A DNA stretch of 64,000 nucleotides from Typhlomys cinereus (lineage: Eukaryota > Chordata > Mammalia > Rodentia > Platacanthomyidae): positions 310,001-374,000 of the forward strand of contig JALPQD010000824.1 in the NCBI GenBank assembly GCA_023101885.1, in the 5' to 3' direction. Positions 31,824-43,954 of this stretch are shown one piece after another. The position numbers were made by a program, and so were the translations under genes. Numbering within the stretch: position 1 is the stretch's first letter; every line of letters begins with the position of its first letter. The notes beneath the pieces are model-generated. The model ran no database searches. It saw only the letters and a program-made list of their open reading frames with translations, and was not told where the DNA came from.

Positions 31824-32139
31824 GAGTGAGTCCTTTTGAAATAACTTGGAGGCAACACTTTTTGAATTGAGTTTTTCTGCTGTATTGAAAATGATCATCA
31901 CCCCTAGGTTAAGGTTAGAAATACTGTCTCCAGCGTCTCAGAGTCCGGAGCAAAGTACAACTAAAGGAAAGGAACATAGGTGGAAAGAAGAAATTCTTTC
32001 CAGAAGAAACGTGTCTGCCTAAGAGGAGATTGGTTAGAAGTTCTTTGAATCTGCCACAGTCAAATCAGAAAAACTGTGGGATCTAGTTACAGGGGAAAAT
32101 TCTGTGCATTTTGTCTTACACCCAAGGGTTCCTCTTTTT

Positions 32140-32495
32140 TTTTTTTTCTTTCATGTATGTGTGTATGGCCTGTGTGCGTGTGTGTGTGTACATTAGTGTA
32201 CTCGAATGTGTGTGCCTATGAGCCCCAGGGTGATATCGGGAATCATCCCCAGTTCCTCTTCCGCTTTACTGTCACAGGTCTGGGTCTTTAATTAAATCAT
32301 AACACACCATCAGGACTAGTCTGGCCAGGTTGCTCTGAGGACTCCCAGCCTCCATCTTCCAGGGCTAGAATTGCAGGCAACCACTATACTGGTGTTTTGT
32401 TGTTTATTTGTCTTTAACGTGGGAACTGGGGATCTAAACTCAAGTCCTTTTCCTTGTGAGGCAAAGGCTAACCACTGAGCCATCACCTCAGCCAG
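32140..32495 (-). repeat. SINE type B
   Basis: T-rich end at 32135-32150, a TG-rich part, the diverged body and an end AACCACTGAGCCATCACC (reverse of the head). Confidence 0.72.
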
Positions 32496-33285
32496 AAGGG
32501 CTTCCTCGTTAGCTAGCTGGTATTTAATTCTGTGTCAGGGACATTAGAGTAGACTGATGGTAGTTGTGACCTCCAGAGGTAACTGCAGGTCAGCGCAGAA
32601 CTCAGGCCAATCCAAGGAACACCACAGAACAGGAGATGACTGTGGCTCACGAAGCTGCATCTTAAGGAAGGAATGTAACAGTGGTAATGACATTTCCAGA
32701 GACTGCGGACATCTGCAAAGAAAAGCCCCTCTACCACATGCACCTTGGTACTCTGCACAGTCGAGTTCAACATACTGAGTCAGCCAACTAAAATGTGTAG
32801 GAAGGTTGATGGGAAGTATTTCAAGTGTTGGTCTCTTATTATCTGCTTCCCATTTACCTTTAATAGCCAATGCATGATAAACAACAGAATTCCTTTAAGC
32901 AAGTAAAAAATTATCATCTCCCACTAGGGAAGGGTCTAAAGGGCCAGGAAGAGGAAGAGGACCCCACCCAGGTGTTTTCCAGTATGTGTGAGGGTCTGCA
33001 TGTTAGTAAGGATCTCCAGAGAGCCTGCCCAGCCATCAGCTGGGGTCTAAACAAACCTGCCTTGCTGCTATCTCTGTGGAGAACCTGTTCTTCTACCTGG
33101 GCAGGGGGTTGGCAAACCTACCACACCCTCCACAGTCCTGGCCCCTGAGTCTCATAAAGGCCACTGGCTCACTACCCCCCACCCAACCCCAAATGGCCTA
33201 TGTCCCCTGCTGACCTACCCTCCCCACCTGTCATTATTTGAATATAGGTTGTCTCCCACAAGCTCATGTGCTTGAATCCGTAGTT

Positions 33286-33704
33286 TGTTGCCGAATCCCC
33301 GCCGGGCCAGCCGGGGAAAGGAGGGGAAAACGGCAGGGCCTTCGGGCTCAGGACAAGGGGGCGAGCCAGTGATGGGGTCATCACCCAGACCCCGGGAATC
33401 AGATGAGAAGCTGCAGTGGACAAGTTGCTGCAGATTCAAATTTATTGAGGAAGTGTTTGGGCTTATATAGGGTCAGGGTCCAATCAGGTGTTGCCATCCC
33501 TCCACTCCGGGGACAGCCACCAATCATTTAACTGTTTACTAGATGTCCATTCAGGGGCAGGTTAGATGGCCACTTCCCATTGGTTGTTGATCCCTCGGCT
33601 TGCATGGTTCTCTGTTGGGACATGTCCGAGGCATGTCTACACCTGTCCAGGCTTGTCTGTACCCGGGAGCCCGGCTAGGGCCTCCCTGAATCGATTGTGC
33701 CACA
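33286..33704 (-). mobile_element. Solo LTR of ERVK/IAP-like type, nested in a MaLR LTR
   Basis: A 419-bp element starting TGTTGCCG and ending GTGCCACA on +, flanked by an exact 6-bp duplication, GTAGTT, at 33280-33285 and 33705-33710. Six-base duplications are typical of class II (ERVK) retroelements. On the minus strand a TATATAAG box (33470-33463) is followed by AATAAA (33446-33441). It is GC-rich, unlike its host. Confidence 0.85.
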
Positions 33705-34672
33705 GTAGTTGATGTTAGGAAGATTAAGGCAACTTCAGGAGGTGGCGTCTTCCTGGAGGAAGGTACATCACAAGGGGTAGGTCCTGAGGTTGTTTCTTCT
33801 AGCAGTTTTCAGTTTGCTCTTCTAGCCCCCATGAGACCTATATCTCCTCCAGGTTTAAGCCAACCATGCTGTTTCTGCCATACTGGATTGTGTCTCCCCT
33901 CTGGAACTATTAAGCTAAATAAATCTCCTTTTCTCCTCTTAAGTTGCTTGAATTCAAGTGCTGACTCACAGCAGCACAGAGCGAGTAACTGCTACAGAAA
34001 TTGGTACTGACAAGTGGGGTGTAGCTGTGAGACTAAGAGGATCTGACCAGAAAGTGAAGTGTTGCTGTGAAGTTGAGAGAACTTGGTATCGAGAAATAGA
34101 GAAGTGTAACTATTGCTGTGATGTGGTTTGGTCCTTTAGAATTGTTGTGAAAACCATGAAGAACTAGGGGACTGTGTGCTAGAAAAACTTCTGTGTCTTG
34201 GAGATGGGGCTTGAAGGGCTATTAGTGAGAGCTTGGAAGAGTAATTCTGAAAGACATCGACAGTGGAAACCCAGCTTGCGATGGCCCAGAGGGGAACAGA
34301 GACTGTGTGCAGAACTGGAGGAGGGGCAAATGAAGTGATGTGTTGACAGAGCCTTTGTATTGAACGCTTGCCTGAAGTTAAATCCAAGTGGCAGATGTAG
34401 TCTTGACAGTGTGACATGTCACTACTTTTTGGTGCTGTAAGTCATGACAAAAAGGAACAAGGAATCAGGCAGAAAGAAGTGAAAACCATGAGGTTTGATG
34501 AAAAATATGAGAACAAACTTACAGATAATGCAGATAGAAAAATTATGGCTATTGTTGAAGTGATTAGTTCCATTAGTGAATCAAAGCCTGCTCTCTACTT
34601 GGATAATAGAAGGGGCTTCACCCTGATAGCAAGATCTTCATGAAAGGTTCTCACCCATAAGAACACAAACTC

Positions 34673-34909
34673 AGGCTGGAGAGATGGCTCAGGGGATAAG
34701 CCTCTGCCTTGCAAGCAGAAGGTCCTGAGTTCAAATCCCCAGATTCCATGGAAAAAAAAATGCCAGGTGGATATGGCTGTAGCTTGCACTTCCAGCCCTG
34801 GAAGTTGGAGCCGGGAAAACTCCAGAGCAAAGCAAAGAGGAGATAATACCATCCTGGGTGATTCCCAAAGTCACCCTTGGGTCTCCACGGGCACACACAG
34901 TGCCCTCTG

Positions 34910-34956
<47 letters not shown>

Positions 34957-34987
34957 AAATAAAATAAAGTAAAATAAAACAAAATAA
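34673..34987 (+). repeat. SINE type B inserted in a MaLR-type element
   Basis: Head GGCTGGAGAGATGGCTCAGG, (CA)n at 34912-34953, tail of AAAATAAAGTAAAAT. Target duplication AAGAACACAAACTC at 34659-34672 against AAGAATACAAATTC at 34988-35001. Confidence 0.88.
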
Positions 34988-35905
34988 AAGAATACAAATT
35001 CTTCTGGAAGGGAAGAGCTGAAGGACAGACCTCCAAAGCAATGTTCTGTTTCTGCTCCTCTAAAGGGGCCAGTTTCCAACTCAAGGTTGGAGCAGCATTG
35101 GCAACATCATCCATGATACTGGTTTTAGAGGGATCAAAAATGTAAGAGTAAGAAGGCCATGAGTCCTTCCTTCAAGGCTTTAAAGAGTGGCTGAATTCAG
35201 GCAGTGTGTCAGAGGATTGGAAATCCCACAGAGAGGCCCAGAAAAGGCATTTTATGTTATGGATTTAAAGCCTGGTTTGCCATTGAGATGCGAAGATGTT
35301 AGAGACACCAGAACCAATGTGGGACATCTGTCAAGGATGCTGTTTCTACCATAATGGACCATATATCCCCTCTAGAATCATGAGCTGAATAAATCTTCCT
35401 TTCTCCTCTGAGATTGCTTAAATTTAAATGTCTCACAGCAGCACAGAGACAGTAACTGCTAATACTACAGTGGCCTATGTCCCCTGCTCACCTCCCCCCA
35501 TGGTGGCCTATGTCCCCTGTTCTCAACCAGCTCCATTCTTAGCAAAAACCATTGTCAGCTGAGCCACATGTTCTCCAACACCTGTTCCTAGGTGCTGTCT
35601 TGCTTCAGAGTACTTCCTTATATCCATGGCTACTCTTTTGTCATAGCTAATTCTTTATATTACATACCATCTTCTTGTTTCTATCCCCTTACTATAGTAA
35701 GATAGCTATGTTTGATGATGTGCCTAAAGTCTCCATGATAAACAACCAGATGATAAATGACTGTCATAAACTAGTTTTTAATATTTTACACAACAAAATC
35801 AAATCTATCTAAACCTTCAAAGGCTACACCAAAGAAACCAGGACTTGTACCTTTGTGATGAATCTGTGCTTTCATGAAGCATATTCTCCATTAGTAATGA
35901 TTTTT

Positions 35906-35951
35906 TAAATTTTCTTTTACTATTGTGCATGTGTGCATGTGTGTATACGTG

Positions 35952-36004
<53 letters not shown>

Positions 36005-36216
36005 GACTACAGGGCGAATTCGGGAACCACCATGGACCGCCTCCACCTCCACCTTGTTTACTCTGTCCCGGGATTCACAGGCTCTGCTTTACCAGGACCA
36101 GAAACACAGGCCACCCCACTTCCACCTGGTGTCTATACGTGGGAGGTCTAGGATCCGAACTCAGGACCTTCCGCCTGCAAGGCAGAGGCTTAACCCCTGA
36201 GCCACCTCTCCAGCCC
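35906..36216 (-). repeat. SINE, B2-superfamily type A, copy 5
   Basis: A full copy with a (GT)n run at 35959-36002. The 20-base target duplication is CTCCATTAGTAATGATTTTT at 35886-35905, with one mismatch in its partner at 36217-36236. Confidence 0.92.
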
Positions 36217-36268
36217 CTCCACTAGTAATGATTTTTAAGTACTATTGTGATAAAGAACTGTATTTTCT

Positions 36269-36444
36269 TTTCTTTTCTTTTTTTGAGGACTAAAGTAGAG
36301 TTTATTAGAAGAGAGAAAAAACAAAACTTACAGGCTCCAAACATGGAGTGCCACAAAGGGCAGGTGCCCTAGAGAACTCAAGGACTCCAGGCAAGGAGCT
36401 AGAAATGAACTCCACTTGTGGAGTCCCATAAGGGGCAGTGGCCC
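36269..36444 (-). mobile_element. Small A-tailed retroposon, unclassified family, copy 1
   Basis: On the minus strand it runs GGGCCACTGCCCCTTATGGG through two GGAGT-containing internal repeats to TCTAATAAACTCTACTTTAG, with AATAAA, and then an A-rich tail. Flanks are exact AAGAACTGTATTTTCT at 36253-36268 and 36445-36460. It resembles the transcript end of an LTR (R region) rather than a tRNA SINE, since no box A or B is seen. Confidence 0.7.
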
Positions 36445-36715
36445 AAGAACTGTATTTTCTACTTTATTACTTTTTTCTTTCAGGAATTAATAAGACAATT
36501 AACAAAAAATTATGACTTCCATTTATTATTTTAACGTCATTCTTGGGAATTTACTCTAAGGAAATAATTAAAACGCATCAAGTGATTTTTTTTAATGAAC
36601 AGGAGAATCTTAAATATAGGCCTATTTGAACAAATTCTATCCCCTTCATGTATCAGTATAAACTTAACAGAAAAACCAGAGTGCTGCGATATATAACATA
36701 CAAATGCTATCACAG

Positions 36716-37045
36716 GGAACTGGAGAGATGGCTTAAGAGCAGTTATCGTGCAACTATGAGCACCTGAGTATGACTCCTAGAGCCCATGTAACAGAGCTAT
36801 CTGTGACCCCTGAATTATGAGACAGGCACAGGAGGATTGCTGGGGCTTGCTGGCTGCCAGCTTAGAAAACTGAATAAATAAAAAAGCGAGCTTGAGCACG
36901 AGGAGAGACCCTGTCTCTGAAAAATAAAGCAGAGGTGTATATTCAGAACCTCAGAACCTCCTCTGGCTCCATGTGAGTATACGTGCCCCCTACCTCCACA
37001 TGTGCATATCTCACACACCTCACTCACAAACAAAGAAAAAATATT
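36716..37045 (+). repeat. B4-like composite SINE
   Basis: GGAACTGGAGAGATGGCTTA head, AGGCACAGGAGGATTGCTGG B1-like middle, GAGACCCTGTCTCTGAAAAA, then a B2-like 3' part. Confidence 0.6.
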
Positions 37046-38129
37046 AAATATATGAAATGTAGACAGCCAAATAAGTGGAAAGTGATGTTCAGAAGTCACC
37101 TGCTAGAAAAAGAGATCTCAGTCCTTGGTTGAAATCACGAAAGGCTGAGAGAGAGTGTAATCATGGCTTTCATGGAAAAACAAGTGCAGAAATCCACTGG
37201 CATCAACCCCTGGTGTTCTCTGGAGCCCCTGTCCCGAGACCTGAGACCACAGGAATTGCCTGGAATGGCTCAGGCACTGAACTGTCTCTCCCTGGCCCAT
37301 GCTGGATATCTGGAAGGATCTGATTCTCTGACTCTCAGGCTGGCTGGCCATCCAAGAACACACTAGAAGTAGGAAAGCTTTCCCGTAATCCCCCTCTCCT
37401 TCCCACCAATCAGAAGTCCCACGCCTGAATTTGCATACAGAGTCCCAGCCCCCTGATTATAAACGAAGTGTGTTGGGACTGGGCCACGTCTTGTCACTGC
37501 TCTCCCTCTGGGCAGCGGTGGGATTCCCCACCTGTCCCAGCCAACTGTTTTCTATATTTCCCTCTCTATGTTCCTTTTTCCATCTTTCATGTTCCCCAGT
37601 TCCAGGGCAGCTTCACAGTGGTCACGATGGACGCAAGATATTTAATAGAATTTTAGGAAGAGTAATGGCTGGCCGTGAGCTTCAGCTAACCCACTATGAT
37701 TAAAATGCTGTCATAGAAAGTATTATACATACAGAAGGTGCTGGAAAAACTAGGACTATGCAATTAAGAGCCTGCAGGTTTTAGGATATCTTGTTGTTGC
37801 AGTTGTGTTTTGTTATTTAAAAGCTAGCCTATTACATTCTATTCCATGGATACTGACAAAAGACACAGAATTTCTGACTCAGAGACAAAGAACTTCCAGA
37901 AAAGCAGTAATTAATGCTTATCACATTCTTCTGCACTGGTTCTCTAAGTCTCCCAAGGCCAGAAGGTCTCATGTCGTTCTTGCACGGGATGCCAAGAAGG
38001 CACCCTGCGCCTCAGGAGTGTAGGAAAGCAGAAGTGCTGGCGATGACTCACCCTTGAGGCCGCCCTTTGCAAGCATGCTCTCAGCTACAGCTCAGGCACA
38101 GTGTGACCGAGTATTTTCAGGCCCTGCCC

Positions 38130-39790
38130 CTTATGATGGTTAATCTTCATTGTCAAATGTTTTGGTTTCCTAATTGCACTGCTGTAACAAATACCTGACT
38201 AAGTAGGGTACAAGGGAACAAAGGGTTTTATCCCTGCTTATAATTCCAGGTGGCAGTCCACCGTGGCATGAGAAGATATAATTGCACCAGGGATCAAGAG
38301 AACTGACCATGCCATACTCCAGATGAAGAGCAGGGCGTGAACAGAAGAACCAGTGCTGCATATCTGATTTCTCACTTGCCAACTTGCTAAATGCCAACTG
38401 GCTCTTTATCTACCTGGTAAGGAAATGGTCCTGCCAACAGTAGGCAAGTGTTCCCGTCTTAACTAAAACAAGATTATCCATCCACAGGTCTGCCCAGAGG
38501 CCTCCCTTAACTGAACAATTCCTCATTGGTGTGTCCAGAGGCCTTCCAAGTGACAGGTTGATAGCTTAGGCCATCGCAGTCAGCTTGACTTGCCGTTGAA
38601 TCACCCAGGAAAAGCACTACGGGGAGGGGGGCATCTGAGAGGGATTTACCTGAATGTGGGCACCACCGTCCCATGAACTGGGGTACCGAACTGAGTAAGA
38701 AGGGGGAACAATGCCAGTTGAGCATCAGCATTCATGTCTCTGCTTCCCAACTGCTGAAGCAATGCAACCAGCCACCTCACGTGCCTGCTACTGTGCCTTC
38801 CCACAATGACACACTGTGCGCTCTCAGACATGAGCCAGAATAAGCCCTGCCTTCTGTAAGCTTTTTCTCTTTTATTATTATTATTATTATTTATTCAACT
38901 GTGCGCATGTGCGTGTGTATGTGCGCACACGTGTGCGTGTGTGTCTGTGTGTGTGTGTCTGTGTATGTGTAGAACCACGGACGAATTTGCGAACCACCAT
39001 GGCCGCCTCCACCTCCTCCTTGTTTACTCTGCCCCCGGATTCACAGGCTCCGCCCTACCAGGACCAGAAGCACAGGCCGCCCTGGCTTCCGCCTGGCGTC
39101 TATACGTGGGATCTGGGATCCGAACTCAGGACCTTCCGCCTGCAAGGCGGAGGCTTAACCCCTGAGCCACCTCTCCAGCCCCTGTAAGCTTCTTTGTAAA
39201 GTAAATGAAGAAAATACCTACAATTGGTACTGTGGTGGGGGGCCATGCTATGATAGGCATGATCATATGGTTTGAAGACCCTTCGAACTGGTCGTAGGAA
39301 CACAAAAATGCTATAAGCAAGGCTTCATTGGGCCATCCCACTGGAGCATGGAAAGCTAGAATGTTAAGAGAAATGCATACAATAGAGACTTGGCTCATGT
39401 GGTTTCAGAAGGGAACCAGAACGCCACTGGAACCTGGACTAGAAGCTATTTGTTATACACCGGCAAAGAATATGGTCGAGTTTGACCCATGAGAACTTCA
39501 GGCTAATTAAAAAGTAAAGGATCAATCTGTTTGGTGAAGATGTTTCAAGACAAGATAGCATCCAAATTGTGGCATAGTTAGAACTCACAGTTGTAGAGAG
39601 CAGAAAGATACGAAAAATGTGTAGTTTGGTGAGGAAAGGAGCAAGTTTAAAGATGGAGAGAAAACAACTCTCACTGTTGAAGAGATCAGCGCAAGGTTAT
39701 CCTCTCAAACCACGAACCCAAAGCAAACCTTTCCTTCCCTGCTTTTGTCAGGTGTCCTGTCACAGCAATGAAAGGAAGTGCAGGAGATTC
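38130..39790 (+). mobile_element. Compound LTR region, MaLR-type, with internal sequence
   Basis: At 38167-38545 is a reverse LTR-like piece (CTGCTGTAACAAATACCTGA and on). At 38545-38863 is a forward piece (GGTTGATAGC through TCTCAGACATGAGCCAGAAT). SINE copy 6 interrupts it. From 39192 the sequence goes on with ACAATTGGTACTG, the usual start of MaLR internal DNA, to about 39790. Confidence 0.5.
38864..39181 (-). repeat. SINE, B2-superfamily type A, copy 6
   Basis: A full copy with an (ATT)n tail at 38873-38890. It is flanked by exact CTGTAAGCTT at 38854-38863 and 39182-39191. It is inserted in an older LTR-type repeat. Confidence 0.92.
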
Positions 39791-40449
39791 ATGTTTTAGA
39801 AGCTGAAAGTCTGATACTGGGTGGTCCCATCTCTTTGGCCTTCATTGCACGCCTTGTAGCTGGTGCCATGAACTTGTAGGGGACACACTCAAAACATGCA
39901 AACCATAGAAGAATTGTTCTTTTATCTCATCATCCATATAGCATGCATGCATGAGTTTATGTACGCATGCATGCATGTGAATGTCTGTATATTCACATTT
40001 AAGCAGAAAATACTATTTTTGGAAAACTAATCAAGGGAAATCATTCTGCTTTTGCCATTCTGGATTCTCTCTTTCGCCTCTCAGAGTCTCTAGCTTTCCT
40101 ACAGGCAATAAAGAGCCACATTCAGCTCTGAATGTTCGACTTGCCAATTGCAGCTCTGCTCTGAACTGGAACCCCTGAGATTTCCCAGATCTGCAGGTGT
40201 ATACGTCTGTCTGATACTATATTATTCTTTGGTGAATAATAGAATTTGCTTTTTTCTTAACTCTAGTATTTTTTTCTACAATTTTGTGTTTTTAATCTGG
40301 ACTTCTTAAGACCTTAATAGTCAAGGAGCAACCTCGAGGGATGAGTCAACATCTCTTCCCAGCAAAAGGCAGCTTGCTTCTGCTTTCTGGAAATACAGTA
40401 ATTCCTCAAGTTCATTTTTTCCGTCCTGTGGTGATGGCCACTTTCGTTT

Positions 40450-40535
40450 TGTTATTGGGAAGATTTTTTAAGGATGTTCCATTGGTATGAAGAATATGTA
40501 AGGATGTGTCACTGGTATGATGAATCATTATTGAA
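40450..40535 (+). repeat. Imperfect 30-bp tandem duplication
   Basis: AAGGATGTTCCATTGGTATG and AAGGATGTGTCACTGGTATG occur about 30 bases apart, each followed by A/TGAA. Confidence 0.7.
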
Positions 40536-42227
40536 TGTTATCTAATGTTGACGGAACAACATTGACTTTAATATATTGATATACTATATCTTATTTATTG
40601 TCTTACAATTTTAAGGTAATTCCATATGTATGAAAAAATATTGTGGCCATTTTGTGTTATCATTTTACATCCTGATGAATTGTTTTTTAAAAATTGGGCA
40701 AAACTTTTGTATTGATGTTGCATTGGATTGACCTCTAATTTTCTCTTCCTGTCTTCCACTAAGTTTAATATGAAGTACAGTCTCAAAAAAAGTAAGTTGG
40801 AGAGTGCAATCTCTTCCTCCATGCTTCGTATTAGCTGGATTAAGAGTTAGTATAATTTGTTTATGAGCATTTGGTAACACTCATCAGAAACAGTATCTGG
40901 AGATGAAATTTTATTTTGATTGTACAGAAATAATAATGATGTCCAAACTATGGTTCTGGAGCCAGTAGAATCCTGTCCCTACTGATGGATATGGCCATAA
41001 AACTTGGACCAAACCTTAGGGCAGCTATTTCAGGAGTTTGAAGTTAATATTAGCAGGTTTCTTGGTCCACTGTAAGGAACAATCCTACTTTTTCCTGTAG
41101 TATGAACTTAGCATAGTCCAAAATTCCAAGTTAGCATGATTGAGAGCTCTGGATTGAATTATGGTGATAGAATATCTAATAGTCAGAGTGTGAAATCCTT
41201 CCTTTCCCACTACTTTAAGCTTTTTCCCTTACATTTTATCTGTAGGAAATCTTGCTGTCCCAACAAATGGAGCTGCAGAACTGAAGTCCTGGAAATGTAA
41301 AACTTTTCCATCCAACTGAACCTGTAGTTTCATAAGGCTGGACCAAACCCTCCTGCTTTCCTCTTTACTCTGTCTCATGGGTCTGCACAGGGATGCCCTT
41401 ACCAAAGTAAACGCTGTTGGGGAATGGAGCCCCAGCTTTTCGCCTGCAGAGTAGGATAGAAATCCAGCAGAAACAGCAAATACTGGGAGGCCCACCAATA
41501 GGGAGAAAGGACAGCAGGGCAGCACTGTGAAGTAGCACATGGACACATGGGCTTTCTGATCCGCCACATGCCAATTGGAATCAGCGGCCAAAGTCCTGTC
41601 TGGACCACTAGATGTAGCACAAAGAGCTACATGACAAAGGCTTTGTGAGCATCTCTACTAAACATATAATGGAACCTGTGGCCTGAATTTTATCAGGCTG
41701 TATACTGGTAATATGAAGTTAATAATCTTCATATGAAAATACTAAATAGATTGAATTGAATAACAATATCCAAAATGTCCAGACTTACTTGGACTTCCAA
41801 GTGCCAGTAAACTTGTGCGAAAAGAGAGGATGGAAGATGCTGTCTCAGCTGTTAAGTAGTTATTACTCAACACTGAACAGTTTTGGTTCTTCTTTCCCAA
41901 CTCTTGAACTGCAGAGTATACTCATGTGAAAAGTTTCAGAACAAAAACTTTATAGTATTTTCACAGCTGCTATTATAAAAGCACTCCATAAGAATATCCT
42001 TACCTTAGGAAAGGTAAGCTGATTTACACACCGGTTCATCAAAATATGTGCAAATGTGTGAAGTATAAGTGAAAGAAGGTTCAAAAAGCCCACGATTGTG
42101 GACTGAAGTGGAGGGAATTCATTGCAACTTGTTTTGAGTCTAAATCTTTTCAAACCTATTCATTCTGCTAATACATACCGCATGCATGACTCACAGAAGC
42201 ACCTTGCTAAGTCAAATCCAGCCACAG

Positions 42228-42372
42228 GATTGGGAAGATGGCTTAGTGGGTTAAGGCACTTGTCGGGAAAGCATGAAGACCTGAGTTTGAATCACTAGAA
42301 CTCACAAAAGTCAGACGCAGTGGTACACATTTGCAATCCCAGCATTCCTATGAGTGAGAGGTAGAAACACTT
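42228..42372 (+). repeat. B4-like SINE
   Basis: GGGAAGATGGCTTAGTGGGT, GACCTGAGTTTGAATCAC and GTACACATTTGCAATCCCAG. Truncated at the 3' side. Confidence 0.6.
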
Positions 42373-42699
42373 CTGACTGGCAAATTCTCTTATATGGACA
42401 GTATTACTTAATAAGTTATGTTGAGCTTCTAACTCTTGGTATCAGAGAAAGTGACTTTATTTGATGTGGCTCTTTAAAGATGTAATTAAGGATCTTGAGA
42501 TGAGATCATCTTGTACATGGGGGTAGGCTCTAACTCCAATGACTTGTTCATTTGTTTTATAATTTATAATTCATTGTAAGAGGTTGTGAGGACAAAACCC
42601 ATGAGTGTAATGATATAAGTGCTAGCCATGGAGATCAAGGACTGCCTTGCCACACTGATCTGCCCTCAGAAATTCTAAAAGGAATCAACCTTGTGACAC

Positions 42700-43620
42700 C
42701 CCGATTTCAAAACCCAGCCTCCAGTTTTGTTTGAGGCGAAGGAAGAAACAAAATCTCCAAATGACAACAAAAGCACTTCACTGCCAATCACACATATTCT
42801 GTAGAGCAAATGGAAGACACAAAACAGAAACAAATGAAAGCCTGAGAACTCAAAAACATTATGTCCAAAATATAATTTCAAACTAACCACACCCATACAG
42901 CTTAAAAACCATGAACACCTTGGAAAGCAGGTTCCCTTGCATGTACTCCCAAAGGAGAACAGCAACTCAGATGACTACAAATTTTTCATTAGGATTCATT
43001 TACCTCAGTAGTAGGTAGATATAGAGACAGAAAATCAGTAAAAAGATAAAATAACTGAAAAATATCAGCAGACTTGATCCAGTTGGTACTTGTGTAACAT
43101 TCCTTCCAACAAATGAAGAATGTGTATTATTTTCAACTACACATAGAATATTCATTGATAAGACTGTATCCTGAGTCATAGAAAATGTATAAGTGGAATT
43201 ATATAAAATAATCTAATATAAAAGCAAATGAAAAATCACTAAAAACCACTACATATTCGGAAAGTAAACAATTCATTTATAAAGTATCTATGGATCAAAG
43301 AGAAGTCTTGAGAGACTTAGAAACTATTTTTAACAGATGCAAACATTTGAGGTTCAGTTAAAGCATTGCTCAGGGAACTGTACAGAATTAAAACATTTAT
43401 ATTAGAAAAGAAAGGTTTAAATAAATACGCTAAGCTTCTGCACTAAAAAATAAGAAAAAGGACCAAAAAAGGCCCAACACAAGCAGAAGGGACAGAAGTA
43501 AGATAGAAATCAATGAAACTGAAAACAAAAAATATTGATGAACCCGTAACTTAAAGAGCTTGGTGAATTTGATAAATCCCTACAAATACAAAACAAAGGA
43601 GAAACACGAATGATCAGTAC
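42700..43620 (+). mobile_element. Old L1 ORF2 region, heavily decayed
   Basis: ACAGAATTAAAACATTTATA, TAGAAATCAATGAAACTGAA and TTTGATAAATCCCTACAAA are L1 ORF2-like and in order at 43380-43590. The part before about 43080 is uncertain. Confidence 0.5.
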
Positions 43621-43790
43621 AGCAGCTCCTCCTTATCCATGGGGTACATACACCCCAGCAAATGCTTGAAACCTGAGGCAGCACAGAACTCTGTTTTTCT
43701 TACATAGTACAGAAATACTTTTGGTAAGGCTTCTTAGAGGTTATAAATCAGGCATAGTAAGAGGTTATAAATCAGGCATAGTAGCTCTGC
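43620..43790 (+). mobile_element. Old DNA transposon relic (MER-like)
   Basis: CAGCTCCTCCTTATCCATGG and GCTTGAAACCTGAGGCAGCA are like non-autonomous Tigger/MER elements. It contains an exact tandem duplication of AGAGGTTATAAATCAGGCAT at about 43736-43781. Confidence 0.5.
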
Positions 43791-43903
43791 CATCTGCAGA
43801 TGCCACACATTGTTGAGTCTTTGACGATTGATTTCTTTTGCTTAAAAATAAGCACTCGATCCCTATGTCTTTTTTTTTTACTCCAAATCTCACTTTTTAA
43901 AAA

Positions 43904-43905
<2 letters not shown>

Positions 43906-43954
<49 letters not shown>

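Larger units (their letters stand above)
29810..33228. other. Intergenic stretches around the pseudogenes
   Basis: 29810-30164 has a decayed reverse SINE piece at about 29820-29920 and a C run at 30092-30100. 31838-32139 and 32496-33190 show nothing recognised. At 33191-33228 lies one copy of GGCCTATGTCCCCTGCT, which recurs on the far side of the MaLR element at 35471 and 35507. Confidence 0.5.
33229..35457 (+). mobile_element. MaLR-type element: 5' LTR, internal part and 3' LTR remnant
   Basis: The 5' LTR is 33229-33285 plus 33711-33996 (end AGTAACTGCTACA). Internal non-coding sequence starts GAAATTGGTACTGACAAGTGG at 33997, as in MaLRs. A 3' LTR end at about 35290-35457 repeats TCATGAGCTGAATAAATC and AGACAGTAACTGC. 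The element is interrupted by a foreign LTR (33286-33704) and a type B SINE (34673-34987). No protein-coding frame survives. Confidence 0.7.
35458..42227. other. Intergenic stretches, mid window
   Basis: 35530-35885, 36461-36715, 37046-38129 and 39791-42227 hold no gene I can support. A 120-codon minus-strand frame at 41229-41591 has no recognised similarity and no other sign of coding. CATG-rich repeats lie at 39940-39975. Confidence 0.45.

Noticed and set aside
41229..41591. 120-codon minus-strand frame
   Set aside because: Not recognised and in an AT-rich region full of decayed repeats; I could not rule out an old retroelement piece, but there is no support for a gene.
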